This document shows positions 18,061 to 26,402 of a stretch of DNA of 64,000 nt, in pieces (position 1 is the stretch's first letter; every line of letters begins with the position of its first letter). This DNA is from Caballeronia fortuita (GTDB lineage: Bacteria > Pseudomonadota > Gammaproteobacteria > Burkholderiales > Burkholderiaceae), in NCBI RefSeq assembly GCF_001544835.2, contig NZ_FCNX02000015.1, positions 1-64,000 of the forward strand, in the 5' to 3' direction. Both the position numbers and the translations under genes were made by a program. The notes under the pieces are model-generated. The model saw only the letters and a list, made by a program, of their open reading frames with translations, was not told where the DNA came from and made no database searches.

Positions 18061-20796
18061 GTGAGCATGCCCATCATCCCGATTCAAACCGCTTCCGTCA
18101 AAACGACGTGCCCTTATTGCGGGGTCGGCTGCGGCGTGACGGCGACGCCAAAGAGCGCGACTGAAGTTGCGATCGCCGGCGATGAAGCGCATCCGTCGAA
18201 CTTCGGCCGGCTGTGCGTGAAGGGCTCGGCGTTAGGCGATACGGTCGGGCTCGAAGGGCGTCTGCTGAATCCGAAGCTGCGCGATAAGGCTACCGGATCG
18301 CTCACCGATGTGTCATGGGACGACGCGCTCGGCACGGTCGCGAGCGGCTTTGCGCGCATCATCGACGAGCATGGTCCCGACGCGGTCGCGTTCTATGTGT
18401 CGGGCCAGTTGCTCACCGAGGATTACTACGTCGCCAACAAGCTGATGAAGGGCTACATCGGCAGCGCGAACATCGATACGAACTCGCGGCTGTGCATGTC
18501 GTCGTCGGTGGCGGGACATAAGCGCGCGTTCGGTGAAGACCTCGTGCCGATGAGCTATGAAGACCTCGAACTCGCGGATCTCGTCGTGCTCGTCGGCTCG
18601 AACACCGCGTGGTGTCACCCGATTCTCTTTCAGCGCATTGTGAAGATGAAGGAGACGCGGCCGGAGATCAAGATCGTCGTCATCGATCCGCGTCATACCG
18701 CGACGTGCGAGATGGCGGATCTGCATCTGCCGCTGAAGCCCGGTAGCGACGTGCGTCTCTTCAACGGCCTCCTTGCCTTTCTCGCGGAGCACGATGCGGC
18801 CGATGCCGCTTTCGTCGATGCACACACGCGCGGTTTCGACGAAGCGCTCGCCGCAGCGGGCGCCTCCGATCTCGCGCAGACGGCCAAGGACTGCAAGCTC
18901 GATCAGCACGAGCTGATGACGTTCTATCGCCTGTTCGCGCGCACGGAGCGGGTGGTGACGGTCTATTCGCAAGGTGTGAATCAGTCGAGCGCGGGCACGG
19001 ACAAAGTCAACGCGATCATCAACTGTCATCTGCTGACAGGACGGATCGGCAGGCCGGGCATGGGGCCGTTCTCGTTCACAGGTCAGCCCAACGCGATGGG
19101 CGGCCGCGAAGTCGGCGGTCTCGCGAACACGCTCGCCGCGCATCTCGAGTTCGGCGATCCGCTGCATGGCGAGATCGTGCAGACATTCTGGAACGCGCCC
19201 GCGATCGCGCAGCGCGCCGGAATGAAGGCCGTCGAACTCTTCGATGCCATCGAAGCCGGCCGCGTGAAAGCTGTCTGGGTGATGGGCACGAATCCCGTCG
19301 TGAGCCTGCCCGATGCCGATCGCGTGAAGCGTGCGCTCGACAAGTGCGAACTCGTGGTCGTATCCGACATCATCGAGAAGACGGACACGAACGCGTTCGC
19401 CGATGTCCTCTTGCCCGCGCTCGGCTGGGGCGAGAAGGACGGCACCGTGACGAACTCGGAACGCCGCATCTCGCGGCAGCGCGCGTTCATCGCCGCGCCA
19501 GGCAACGCACGCGCGGACTGGCGCATCATCTGCGATGTTGCGCGTCGCATGGGCTTCGAAGGCTTCGATTTCACGGGACCGCATGAAATCTTCGACGAGC
19601 ACGCGCGCCTGAGCGCGTATCGCAACGATGCATCGTCGGGCGTGCATCGCGCGTTTCATATCGGTGGATTGGTCGGACTCGGTCGCGCGCAATACGATGC
19701 GCTGCAGCCGGCGCAATGGCCGTTGCGCGGATCGGCGGATGCGGGAACGGAGAGACTCTTCGGCGATCATCGTTTCAGCCATGCCGATGGCCGCGCGCGT
19801 TTCATCGCAACCGTTGCCCGCTCGCCCGTCAACGCGCCTAACGAAGACTATCCGCTCGTGCTCAACACAGGCCGCGTGCGCGATCAATGGCACACGATGA
19901 CGCGCACGGGCCGCTCGGCGAAACTCGCGGGCCACATCGGCGAATCGTTCATCGACATGCACCCGCAGGACGCGCTTGCGAGCGGCGTGCGCGAGGGCGA
20001 ACTCGCGCGCGTATCGAGCCGCTGGGGTTCGATGATCGCGCGCGTGCAACACGGCGGCGGCATGCCGCGCGGCAGCGTGTTCGTGCCGATTCACTGGAAC
20101 GATCAGGTCGCCTCCGATGCGCGTGTGGGCGCGGTGGTGAATCCTGTCGTCGATGCGGTTTCGGGCGAGCCCGAGTTCAAGCACACGCCGGTCGCGGTCG
20201 AGAAGTTCCACGTCATGTGGCATGGCTTTTCGCTCTCGCGCGCCGCGCCCGATCTCGACATGGTCACGCACTGGACGCGCGTGCATGGCGCGCGCTTCGT
20301 GCGCTACGAGATGGCTGGCCGCAATCGCTTCGATGCATCGCACGGCGATCATCACGACTGGGCGCGCGCGCTCTTTCGCATCGACGATCCGCACGCGGAC
20401 TGGATCGAGTACGAAGACAAGAGCGCGGGTGTATATCGCGCGGCGCACGTAGTGAACGAGCGCATCGAGAGTTGCGTGTTCATCTCCGAGCGTCCCGATC
20501 TGCCCGCGCGTGCATGGCTCGCGACGCTCTTCGAAAAGGACCGCCTCGATGACGACGACCGCGCGAGTCTGCTGCTCGGTCAGCCTATCGGCAAGGGCGA
20601 GGACACCGGTCCGACGGTGTGCTCGTGCTTTGGCGTCGGGCGCAACACGATCTGCAACGCCATCCGCGACAAGGGGCTCAAGACCGCCGCCGAGATCACG
20701 TCATGCGTGAAAGCGGGCGGCAACTGCGGATCGTGCGTACCGGAACTGAAGAAGCTCATCGTCGAAACGGAGATGGCGCGCCTCGCGACCGTCTGA
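18061..20796 (+). CDS. nasA: Assimilatory nitrate reductase catalytic subunit (Mo-bisMGD)
   Basis: A cytoplasmic molybdoenzyme of about 911 residues that reduces nitrate to nitrite. The N-terminal [4Fe-4S] ligands are C17-x2-C20-x3-C24-x27-C52 (TCPYCGVGCGV and RLCVKG). The Mo-ligand region reads SRLCMSSSVAGHK, and molybdopterin-binding segments such as QSSAGTDKVNAI and VLNTGRVRDQWHTMTRTG follow. A C-terminal BFD-like [2Fe-2S] domain (TVCSCFGVGRNTICNA and CVKAGGNCGSCVPEL) serves electron entry, as in NasA-type enzymes. No Tat signal is present. I chose the GTG at 18061 because GAGGA is eight bases upstream; ATG 18067 and GTG 18028 are alternatives. Confidence 0.93.
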   Translation: MSMPIIPIQTASVKTTCPYCGVGCGVTATPKSATEVAIAGDEAHPSNFGRLCVKGSALGDTVGLEGRLLNPKLRDKATGSLTDVSWDDALGTVASGFARIIDEHGPDAVAFYVSGQLLTEDYYVANKLMKGYIGSANIDTNSRLCMSSSVAGHKRAFGEDLVPMSYEDLELADLVVLVGSNTAWCHPILFQRIVKMKETRPEIKIVVIDPRHTATCEMADLHLPLKPGSDVRLFNGLLAFLAEHDAADAAFVDAHTRGFDEALAAAGASDLAQTAKDCKLDQHELMTFYRLFARTERVVTVYSQGVNQSSAGTDKVNAIINCHLLTGRIGRPGMGPFSFTGQPNAMGGREVGGLANTLAAHLEFGDPLHGEIVQTFWNAPAIAQRAGMKAVELFDAIEAGRVKAVWVMGTNPVVSLPDADRVKRALDKCELVVVSDIIEKTDTNAFADVLLPALGWGEKDGTVTNSERRISRQRAFIAAPGNARADWRIICDVARRMGFEGFDFTGPHEIFDEHARLSAYRNDASSGVHRAFHIGGLVGLGRAQYDALQPAQWPLRGSADAGTERLFGDHRFSHADGRARFIATVARSPVNAPNEDYPLVLNTGRVRDQWHTMTRTGRSAKLAGHIGESFIDMHPQDALASGVREGELARVSSRWGSMIARVQHGGGMPRGSVFVPIHWNDQVASDARVGAVVNPVVDAVSGEPEFKHTPVAVEKFHVMWHGFSLSRAAPDLDMVTHWTRVHGARFVRYEMAGRNRFDASHGDHHDWARALFRIDDPHADWIEYEDKSAGVYRAAHVVNERIESCVFISERPDLPARAWLATLFEKDRLDDDDRASLLLGQPIGKGEDTGPTVCSCFGVGRNTICNAIRDKGLKTAAEITSCVKAGGNCGSCVPELKKLIVETEMARLATV

Positions 20797-20820
20797 ATTG
20801 CTGCGTTGCCTATCGCACGG

Positions 20821-20848
20821 ACGCGGGCGCCTGTCGCCCGCGTTTTTC
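20821..20848 (+). terminator. Intrinsic terminator of the nitrate assimilation operon
   Basis: ACGCGGGCG (20821-20829) pairs perfectly with CGCCCGCGT (20835-20843) around loop CCTGT, followed by TTTTTCGTTT. It lies 25 bp after the nitrate reductase stop codon. Confidence 0.85.
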
Positions 20849-21072
20849 GTTTCGTCTCCATGCAAACCCTTGGCAACAAGGCGTCTTCGGGCTATTGGTC
20901 TGCTCGAATGAGCGTTCGCCCACTCAACACCTTACGATCTCTTACAACGTGAAACGGTGTGTTGGTTCGGCCACGTTTTGCGCGGTTCGTCTTACGTACA
21001 GTCACATCAAAACAAGGCGCGAATTAAAACAGGCGCCTGAAAACAGAACGAAAAGGCAATACGGGGATTGTG

Positions 21073-21216
21073 ATGAACACGAACGCAAAACGAATTGAAC
21101 AGGCGGATGGCCGGCGCGCCATGATCCGCCCGATGCAAGGCCACATCGCCCTGATGCACGAACGAAGACTTCTCGTGATCGAAGTCCGCGACGTTCGCTG
21201 CCCGCAACGTTTCTAA
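21073..21216 (+). CDS. Possible small basic protein (47 aa)
   Basis: An open frame MNTNAKRIEQADGRRA... ending VRCPQRF, in the 588-bp interval between the nitrate operon terminator and the secreted-protein group. The ATG is preceded by GGGGATTGTG, an acceptable ribosome site. It is Arg/Met-rich with no hydrophobic segment or known motif. The rest of the interval (20849-21072 and 21217-21384) is relatively AT-rich with no other gene; a 10-bp palindrome CAGGCGCCTG sits at 21030-21039. Coding status is uncertain. Confidence 0.35.
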   Translation: MNTNAKRIEQADGRRAMIRPMQGHIALMHERRLLVIEVRDVRCPQRF

Positions 21217-21384
21217 GCTGCTTCCTGTTTCGAATACCCGCTGATTTTCACGCAGTCTTATCGACGTGAGATTCATGTAAGGGTGTGAAGTAGGAATGCT
21301 AAATAAAATTACTCGTTGTGCCCGCTACATATCGGCGTCGATGTAGCCGGATTTGACCGTGCGCCTACACTTGGAGACCTCACC

Positions 21385-21735
21385 ATGCAACGCAAACTGA
21401 TCGCAGCAGCAGCCGTCCTCTCGCTCGTTTCCGCCGCTGCTTTCGCAACGGGCACGAGCTCCAGCTCGAGCTCGACCTCGGGCGGCAACACCTCGGCAGC
21501 CGTGTACGGCTTCGGTTCGTTCACCGCGACCAACGCCGGTATCGCCAACGGCCACGCTTCGTCGACGGCTGGCCAGGGTTTCGGCACGACGGGCAACACG
21601 ACCAACGCGACGACCGGCCACATCAACACGTCGTCGGTCGGCGGCAAGGGCTTCGGCGGTTCGACGGCAACGGGCGTTTCGGGCGCCGACGCTGCTGCGA
21701 ATGCCTGGAGCAAGCTGGGCGGCGGATGGCGCTAA
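21385..21735 (+). CDS. Small secreted Ser/Gly/Thr-rich protein A
   Basis: A 116-residue protein starting MQRKLIAAAAVLSLVS, with a clear Sec signal peptide and probable cleavage after AAAFA. The mature part is low-complexity: a run of Ser (SSSSSSTSGG), then Gly, Asn, Thr and Ala-rich sequence with spaced aromatics (YGFGSF, GFG). It ends in an ordered-looking tail, SGADAAANAWSKLGGGWR, nearly identical in the next gene. There is no cysteine. The ATG follows GGAGACCTCACC. The composition resembles extracellular fibre or amyloid subunits, but I recognise no named family. Confidence 0.8.
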   Translation: MQRKLIAAAAVLSLVSAAAFATGTSSSSSSTSGGNTSAAVYGFGSFTATNAGIANGHASSTAGQGFGTTGNTTNATTGHINTSSVGGKGFGGSTATGVSGADAAANAWSKLGGGWR

Positions 21736-21858
21736 GCACACGGCGGCGGACGGCGGACTTCGCCGCAACGGGGTTCGCTTTTCCGCAACCGGTGTGACCA
21801 CGCGTAGAACGAAAAAAAACGAAAACCAATCTCATCGATTCGATAAGGAATGCAAATC

Positions 21859-22206
21859 ATGAAACGCAATCTGATCGCTGCCGCACTGCTCTCGTTCGTC
21901 TCCGTCGCCGCGATGGCAACGACCACGACGTCCAGCTCGTCGTCGACCTCGGGCGGCACGACGTCCGCTTCGGTATCGGGCTTCGGCCGCTTCACGGCCA
22001 CGAACTCCGGCACGGCCAACGGCAACGCGCAATCGATCGCCGGCAACAAGTTCGGCGTAACGGGCAACGGCACGAACGCGACGACGAGCCACACCAACAC
22101 GTCGAACGTCGGCGGTTTCGGTCACGGCAACGCGCAAGCGGGCGGCACCTCGGGCGCGGATGCAGCGGCCAACGCATGGAGCAAGCTGGGCGGCGGCTGG
22201 CGTTAA
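21859..22206 (+). CDS. Small secreted Ser/Gly/Thr-rich protein B (paralogue of A)
   Basis: A 115-residue protein starting MKRNLIAAALLSFVS, with a Sec signal peptide and cleavage near AAMA. It aligns with the preceding protein end to end: Ser-run, TSGG-T, GFGRFTATN, NGTNATT and the C-terminal SGADAAANAWSKLGGGWR. The two are a tandem duplication. The start at 21859 is preferred because AAGGA lies nine bases upstream, while the ATG at 21850 sits almost on top of that site. A gap of about 120 bp separates the paralogues, with no evident strong terminator. Confidence 0.8.
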   Translation: MKRNLIAAALLSFVSVAAMATTTTSSSSSTSGGTTSASVSGFGRFTATNSGTANGNAQSIAGNKFGVTGNGTNATTSHTNTSNVGGFGHGNAQAGGTSGADAAANAWSKLGGGWR

Positions 22207-22348
22207 GCCGGCCCGTGAGCCAGGGCAGGGCGGGGTCATCACAAGCTGCGTGCTTCGCGACACCGCCTTTGCCGAACCTATAAAAACAAATCCAGATCGT
22301 CCGGGACCGTCATCGCCGTGACGTTCCCCTTTCCTCCGGAGCACCAAA

Positions 22349-23320
22349 ATGAACAAGACCACTTTGCAATTGGCATGCGCGGTTCTGTTTTGCGCCGCAC
22401 AACTCGCCCACGCGGATACGACCGCCAATTCCTCGTCGGGCTCGGTTTCGGGTTCGACGTCCACGGGTATCGGCCAGGGCGGCGGCTCGAGCCTGAACAA
22501 CATCGGCACGTCGGCTAACTCGACGGCCAACACCAGTTCCAATTCATCGTCAGTCGGCGGCCTCGGCGTCGCGACGGCGAGCGGCGGCCGTTCGAGCGCG
22601 CAAGGCGGTTCGTCGAACGTGAACATCTCGCTGTCGATGCCGGCGCTCACGAACTCGGGCAACGACGGCAGCGGCACTGATGCGACCGGCAAGGCCGCCA
22701 CGAACGGACCCGGCACGAGCGCCTTCGATACGCGCACGACGGTCGATTACAACCAGAGTTCGTACTCGGTGCGCACGACGCCGTCGATCGCCGCACCCGC
22801 ACTGACGACCACGCTCTCCGACACCTGCATGGGCTCGGCCAGCTTCGGTCTGTCGATCACGGGCTTCGGCGCGACCGGCGGCACGACGCTCGTCGATCAG
22901 GCGTGCGTACGCCGTCTCGATGCACGCGAGTTCCGCGCAATGGGCCTCACCGATGTCGCGCTCGCGCTGCTCTGCCAGAGCGAAGCGAACCGCCGCGCCG
23001 TCGAGGCGACCGGCCATCTGTGCCCGGGCACGACCACGCCGCTCGCGAAGTCGGGTGAAGATGCCGTACTCTCCGATGACGAGAAGTATCGCGATCCGCT
23101 GGTGCGTGCGCGCCTCGGCTTGCCCGTGACCGCCGCGAACAATCCGGACGTCAGTATGAAGACGCAGGACGACGCCAAGGCTCGCCCGGCGCCCGCGAAG
23201 CAGGTCGCGCAACCGACGCCGGTCGCCGCTCGCGCATACGAGCATGCCGACGGCACGAATGGCGTCGAAGTGGCGAGCATGCCCATCGGCGAGAAGATCG
23301 AAGTTTCGCAGGTGAAGTGA
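22349..23320 (+). CDS. Secreted low-complexity protein with C-terminal Cys-containing domain
   Basis: A 323-residue protein. Residues 1-22 are a signal peptide (ending AQLAHA). Residues about 23-125 are Ser/Gly/Asn/Thr-rich like its two upstream neighbours. Residues about 155-230 form a more ordered domain with four Cys (TCMGSASFG, QACVRRLDAREFRAMGL, LLCQSEANRRA, TGHLCPG) that could form disulphides. The last 80 residues are polar and Pro/Lys-rich. The ATG follows GGAGCACCAAA. It is likely periplasmic or surface-exposed. Position suggests it works with the small Ser/Gly-rich proteins. The family is unidentified. Confidence 0.78.
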   Translation: MNKTTLQLACAVLFCAAQLAHADTTANSSSGSVSGSTSTGIGQGGGSSLNNIGTSANSTANTSSNSSSVGGLGVATASGGRSSAQGGSSNVNISLSMPALTNSGNDGSGTDATGKAATNGPGTSAFDTRTTVDYNQSSYSVRTTPSIAAPALTTTLSDTCMGSASFGLSITGFGATGGTTLVDQACVRRLDAREFRAMGLTDVALALLCQSEANRRAVEATGHLCPGTTTPLAKSGEDAVLSDDEKYRDPLVRARLGLPVTAANNPDVSMKTQDDAKARPAPAKQVAQPTPVAARAYEHADGTNGVEVASMPIGEKIEVSQVK

Positions 23321-23462
23321 GGAAACAGCGACGCCATGGCAGCATGGCGTCATGAAGCAGCGGAGACACGTCCGGGCAAGCGGACGGTCTCTACTTTTGA
23401 AGGGTTGGCTTTGAAAGACTGGTCCCGGAGAGTCAACCCTCGTTTTCCCGCTGAGGCATGCG

Positions 23463-24089
23463 ATGAAGAGTCATAAGAAACTGGCGGCCATCGCGCTCGC
23501 GGCGAGTGCGATGGTCTCGATGACGCCGATGAGCGCGCACGCCGATGCGAGCGCCGGCGTGATCTGGGCCGCGAACCCGGCCGGCGTGCAGTCGATGCCC
23601 GATGCGCAGGCGCTTGCGCTCCTGCCGTCGAGCGGCTATGTGCCGTTGCAGACATCGGGCGGCACGTGTCTGCTCGTCGCGCGGCGCGGCACGCAGATCG
23701 TCGCGGTGGAACTATCGCCGCTGGCCATCGGCGCGAAGGTGATCGGCTGGAAGCCGCAGACGATCGACATGAGCACGCTCACATCGAAGTGGGGTTACGT
23801 GCCGCCCAAATCATCGGTCGATACGGCGAGCTACGGCAATCCCATGACCGACACGATCTCGAAGGAAAGCAAGACCGATACGTCGACGAGCGGATCGTAT
23901 GCACGCGCGAGCGCGTGGGGTAACGGCAAGGTCGAAGCGCATAGCAGCGCGATCGCGTCGGGCAGCGGCGAGACCGAAGCGGCCGAGTCCGTCACGGTGA
24001 ACGGCAAGACGTATCGCAAGTACAGTCACTTCAAGCCTGCGACCGCCGACGCGCCGGTGGCGGCATCGGACGAATACTTCTGCCAGTGA
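23463..24089 (+). CDS. Secreted protein of unknown function
   Basis: A 208-residue protein with a signal peptide (MKSHKKLAAIALAASAMVS, cleavage near SAHA). The mature N-terminal half is ordered (GVIWAANPAGVQSMPDAQAL, YVPLQTSGGTCLLVARRG). The second half is Ser/Thr/Ala-rich (TDTSTSGSYARASAWGNG). It ends DEYFCQ, so two Cys could pair. It is the last gene of the secreted group and converges with the sensor kinase gene 19 bp away. No known domain was recognised. Confidence 0.7.
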   Translation: MKSHKKLAAIALAASAMVSMTPMSAHADASAGVIWAANPAGVQSMPDAQALALLPSSGYVPLQTSGGTCLLVARRGTQIVAVELSPLAIGAKVIGWKPQTIDMSTLTSKWGYVPPKSSVDTASYGNPMTDTISKESKTDTSTSGSYARASAWGNGKVEAHSSAIASGSGETEAAESVTVNGKTYRKYSHFKPATADAPVAASDEYFCQ

Positions 24090-24108
24090 TCCGGGCGTCG
24101 TGAGCGAT

Positions 24109-25605
24109 TCACGTCGCCGCGGACTTCGTTTCGACGACCGGCGGCACGGGCAAGGCCACGTCTTCCGTGCTGCGCGGCTCGTTGCCGAAACGCGCGACCG
24201 AGAACGAAAACGTGTTGATGCCATGGCCGCTCGTCGCCGACACCGTGCCGCGATGCATCTCCGCCACTGCCTTCACGATGGCGAGCCCGAGGCCATGATT
24301 CTCGCGGCTATTCGTGCGTGAGCTTTCCGCGCGATAAAATCGGTCGAAGAGATGCGTCATCACGTGCGGCTGAATCGGCTCGCCGGGATTGGCCACCGAA
24401 ATGCGGATGCGTCCGTGCTCGCGCGTGATTGCGACGGCGATCGTCGCGCCCGGCGCGCAATGCTGGATCGCATTCATCACGAGATTGGACAGCGCGCGCC
24501 CGAACAGCGAAGTGTTGACGAACGCGCGCGCATCGCCGCTCGCAACCGCGCGGACCTGTGCTTCTTCCAGCGGAATCTCCAGAAACTCCAGCGTGCGGCC
24601 GACTTCCGCCGCGAGCGACACTTCGACGAGTCCCGTCGCGCGCTCGCCCTGATCGGCGCGAGCAAGAAACAGCATGTCGTTGATGATCGCGCGCACGCGC
24701 TCGAACTCTTCGAGATTCGATTGCAGCGTATGACGCAGTTCGTCGATGGAGCGATCGCGCGTCAACGCGACTTCCGTCTGACCGATGAGGATCGTGACCG
24801 GCGTGCGCAGTTCGTGCGCGACGTCGGCATTGAACGATTCCAGCCGGCCATAGGCATGATCGAGACGTTCGAGCGCGCCGTTGAACGACTTCGCGAGATC
24901 TTCGAGTTCCATCGGCAGCGCGCGCGTGTTCAGACGTTGCGAGCGATTGTTCGGACTCAGTTTCGATGCATCGCGCGTGAGACGCGTGAGCGGTGCGAGA
25001 CCGAGCCGCGCGACCGAATAGCTCAGCAGCAGCACGGCGATGGTCGACAGCGCGAGGAACGCGGCGAGCGCGAGACCGAACGCGCGCATCGTATGAACGT
25101 TCGGCGAGCAGTCGATCGCGACGAAGAGCTGCAAGGGCGGCCGGTCCACGTTCGGCGGAATCGTGAGCGTGGTCATCAGCATGTCGTATGCGCGGTCTTG
25201 CGGACGGAAGCGCACGTAGCCGCCCATCACCTGCCGGATCACGCGGCCCGCGGGCGGCGTGCCGTATTCGAAGCGCGGATCGTTGCTCGATACCGCGAAG
25301 AGCGTGGAGCCGTCGCGCGGCGTGATGTCGGCGAGCTTTTCTTTCGCGATCTTCCATTTGTCCGGCGTCGAAACATGCGTGACGATGAGGCGCGCAATCT
25401 CCGCGCGATTGTCGAGCGAGTCGCGCAGATGTTGTTCGAGTTGCACGCGCAACACGAGAAAAAGCCCCGATCCGACGAGCGAAAAGACGAACAGCGCGAC
25501 GAGCGCGAACATCACGGCGAGGCGCCGCGCGATGGAGCGTTGCGTGCGCGGCTCGCGTGCGTCGCTTGCGTCTTGCGCCGGCGCCGATGCCCACTGCGTG
25601 TTCAT
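24109..25605 (-). CDS. Sensor histidine kinase of the RND efflux locus
   Basis: A 498-residue inner-membrane kinase. TM1 is near residues 30-52 (VMFALVALFVFSLVG), followed by a periplasmic domain of about 125 residues, TM2 (about 178-200), a HAMP region and HisKA with VAHELRTPVTIL. HATPase_c follows, with NLVMNAIQHC and GLGLAIVKAV. The organisation resembles the heavy-metal/copper-type CusS/IrlS kinases. Its start overlaps the response regulator stop (ATGA), so the two form one unit downstream of the efflux genes. The inducing signal is unknown. Confidence 0.88.
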   Translation of the reverse strand: MNTQWASAPAQDASDAREPRTQRSIARRLAVMFALVALFVFSLVGSGLFLVLRVQLEQHLRDSLDNRAEIARLIVTHVSTPDKWKIAKEKLADITPRDGSTLFAVSSNDPRFEYGTPPAGRVIRQVMGGYVRFRPQDRAYDMLMTTLTIPPNVDRPPLQLFVAIDCSPNVHTMRAFGLALAAFLALSTIAVLLLSYSVARLGLAPLTRLTRDASKLSPNNRSQRLNTRALPMELEDLAKSFNGALERLDHAYGRLESFNADVAHELRTPVTILIGQTEVALTRDRSIDELRHTLQSNLEEFERVRAIINDMLFLARADQGERATGLVEVSLAAEVGRTLEFLEIPLEEAQVRAVASGDARAFVNTSLFGRALSNLVMNAIQHCAPGATIAVAITREHGRIRISVANPGEPIQPHVMTHLFDRFYRAESSRTNSRENHGLGLAIVKAVAEMHRGTVSATSGHGINTFSFSVARFGNEPRSTEDVALPVPPVVETKSAAT

Positions 25606-26315
25606 GATGGTCTCGCGTCTTCCCTTGTTTCGCGCATGTCGCGAGCTTCGCGCACTTCGAGCACGTAGCCCATGCCGCGCACGGTATGAAGCAGCTTCGT
25701 TCGGAACGGTCCGTCGAGTTTCGCGCGCAGCCGCTTGATCGCCGTTTCGACGACGTTGGTGTGACTTTCGAAATCGACTTCCCAGACGAGTTCGGTGATC
25801 GCGGTCTTCGACAGTATGTCGCCGTGACGCCGCGCGAGCACGGAGAGCAGTTGAAACTCCTTCGCCGTGAGATCGAGCCGCACGCCGTCGCGCGTTGCGC
25901 GGCGACCGATGAGATCGACGTACAAATCGCCGACGGAGATCAGCGTCGATTCCTGCGCACGCGTGCGGCGCGCGAGTGCATGCAGACGCTCGACGAGTTC
26001 GAGAAACGAGAAGGGCTTGGTGAGATAGTCGTCCGCGCCTTCGCGCAGGCCGCGCACGCGATCGTTGATGTGATCGCGCGCGGTGAGCATGATGACCGGC
26101 GTCGACTTCTGCATGCGCAGGGCCTTCAATACCGCGAAGCCGTCGCGGCGCGGCAGCATCACGTCGAGCACGATCACGTCGTAGTCGTATTCGATGGCGA
26201 GATGCGTGCCTTCCTCGCCGTCCATCGCGACATCGACGACCCAGCCTTGCTCGGTCAACCCCGAGCGCAAGTAATCCACCACCTTGTGTTCGTCTTCGAC
26301 TATCAGGACTTTCAT
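25602..26315 (-). CDS. OmpR-family response regulator of the RND efflux locus
   Basis: A 237-residue two-domain regulator starting MKVLIVEDEHKVV. The receiver has the acidic pair VEDE, phosphoacceptor Asp in VIVLDVMLP and Lys in LTKPFSF. The C-terminal winged helix has the usual LTAKEFQLLSVLARR and ETAIKRLRAKLD segments. The ATG at 26315 has AGGTG at a good distance; a GTG three codons upstream is less likely. Similarity is to heavy-metal-type regulators. It lies between the outer-membrane factor gene and its kinase and probably activates the efflux operon upstream. Confidence 0.9.
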   Translation of the reverse strand: MKVLIVEDEHKVVDYLRSGLTEQGWVVDVAMDGEEGTHLAIEYDYDVIVLDVMLPRRDGFAVLKALRMQKSTPVIMLTARDHINDRVRGLREGADDYLTKPFSFLELVERLHALARRTRAQESTLISVGDLYVDLIGRRATRDGVRLDLTAKEFQLLSVLARRHGDILSKTAITELVWEVDFESHTNVVETAIKRLRAKLDGPFRTKLLHTVRGMGYVLEVREARDMRETREDARPS

Positions 26316-26402
26316 GCCTGGCACCTGTGCGCGTTCAGTGTGTGTTTACCGCATTGTTCAACTGCTAACTATACGAGCCTCGCGGGCATCTTGCTAACGT
26401 TT

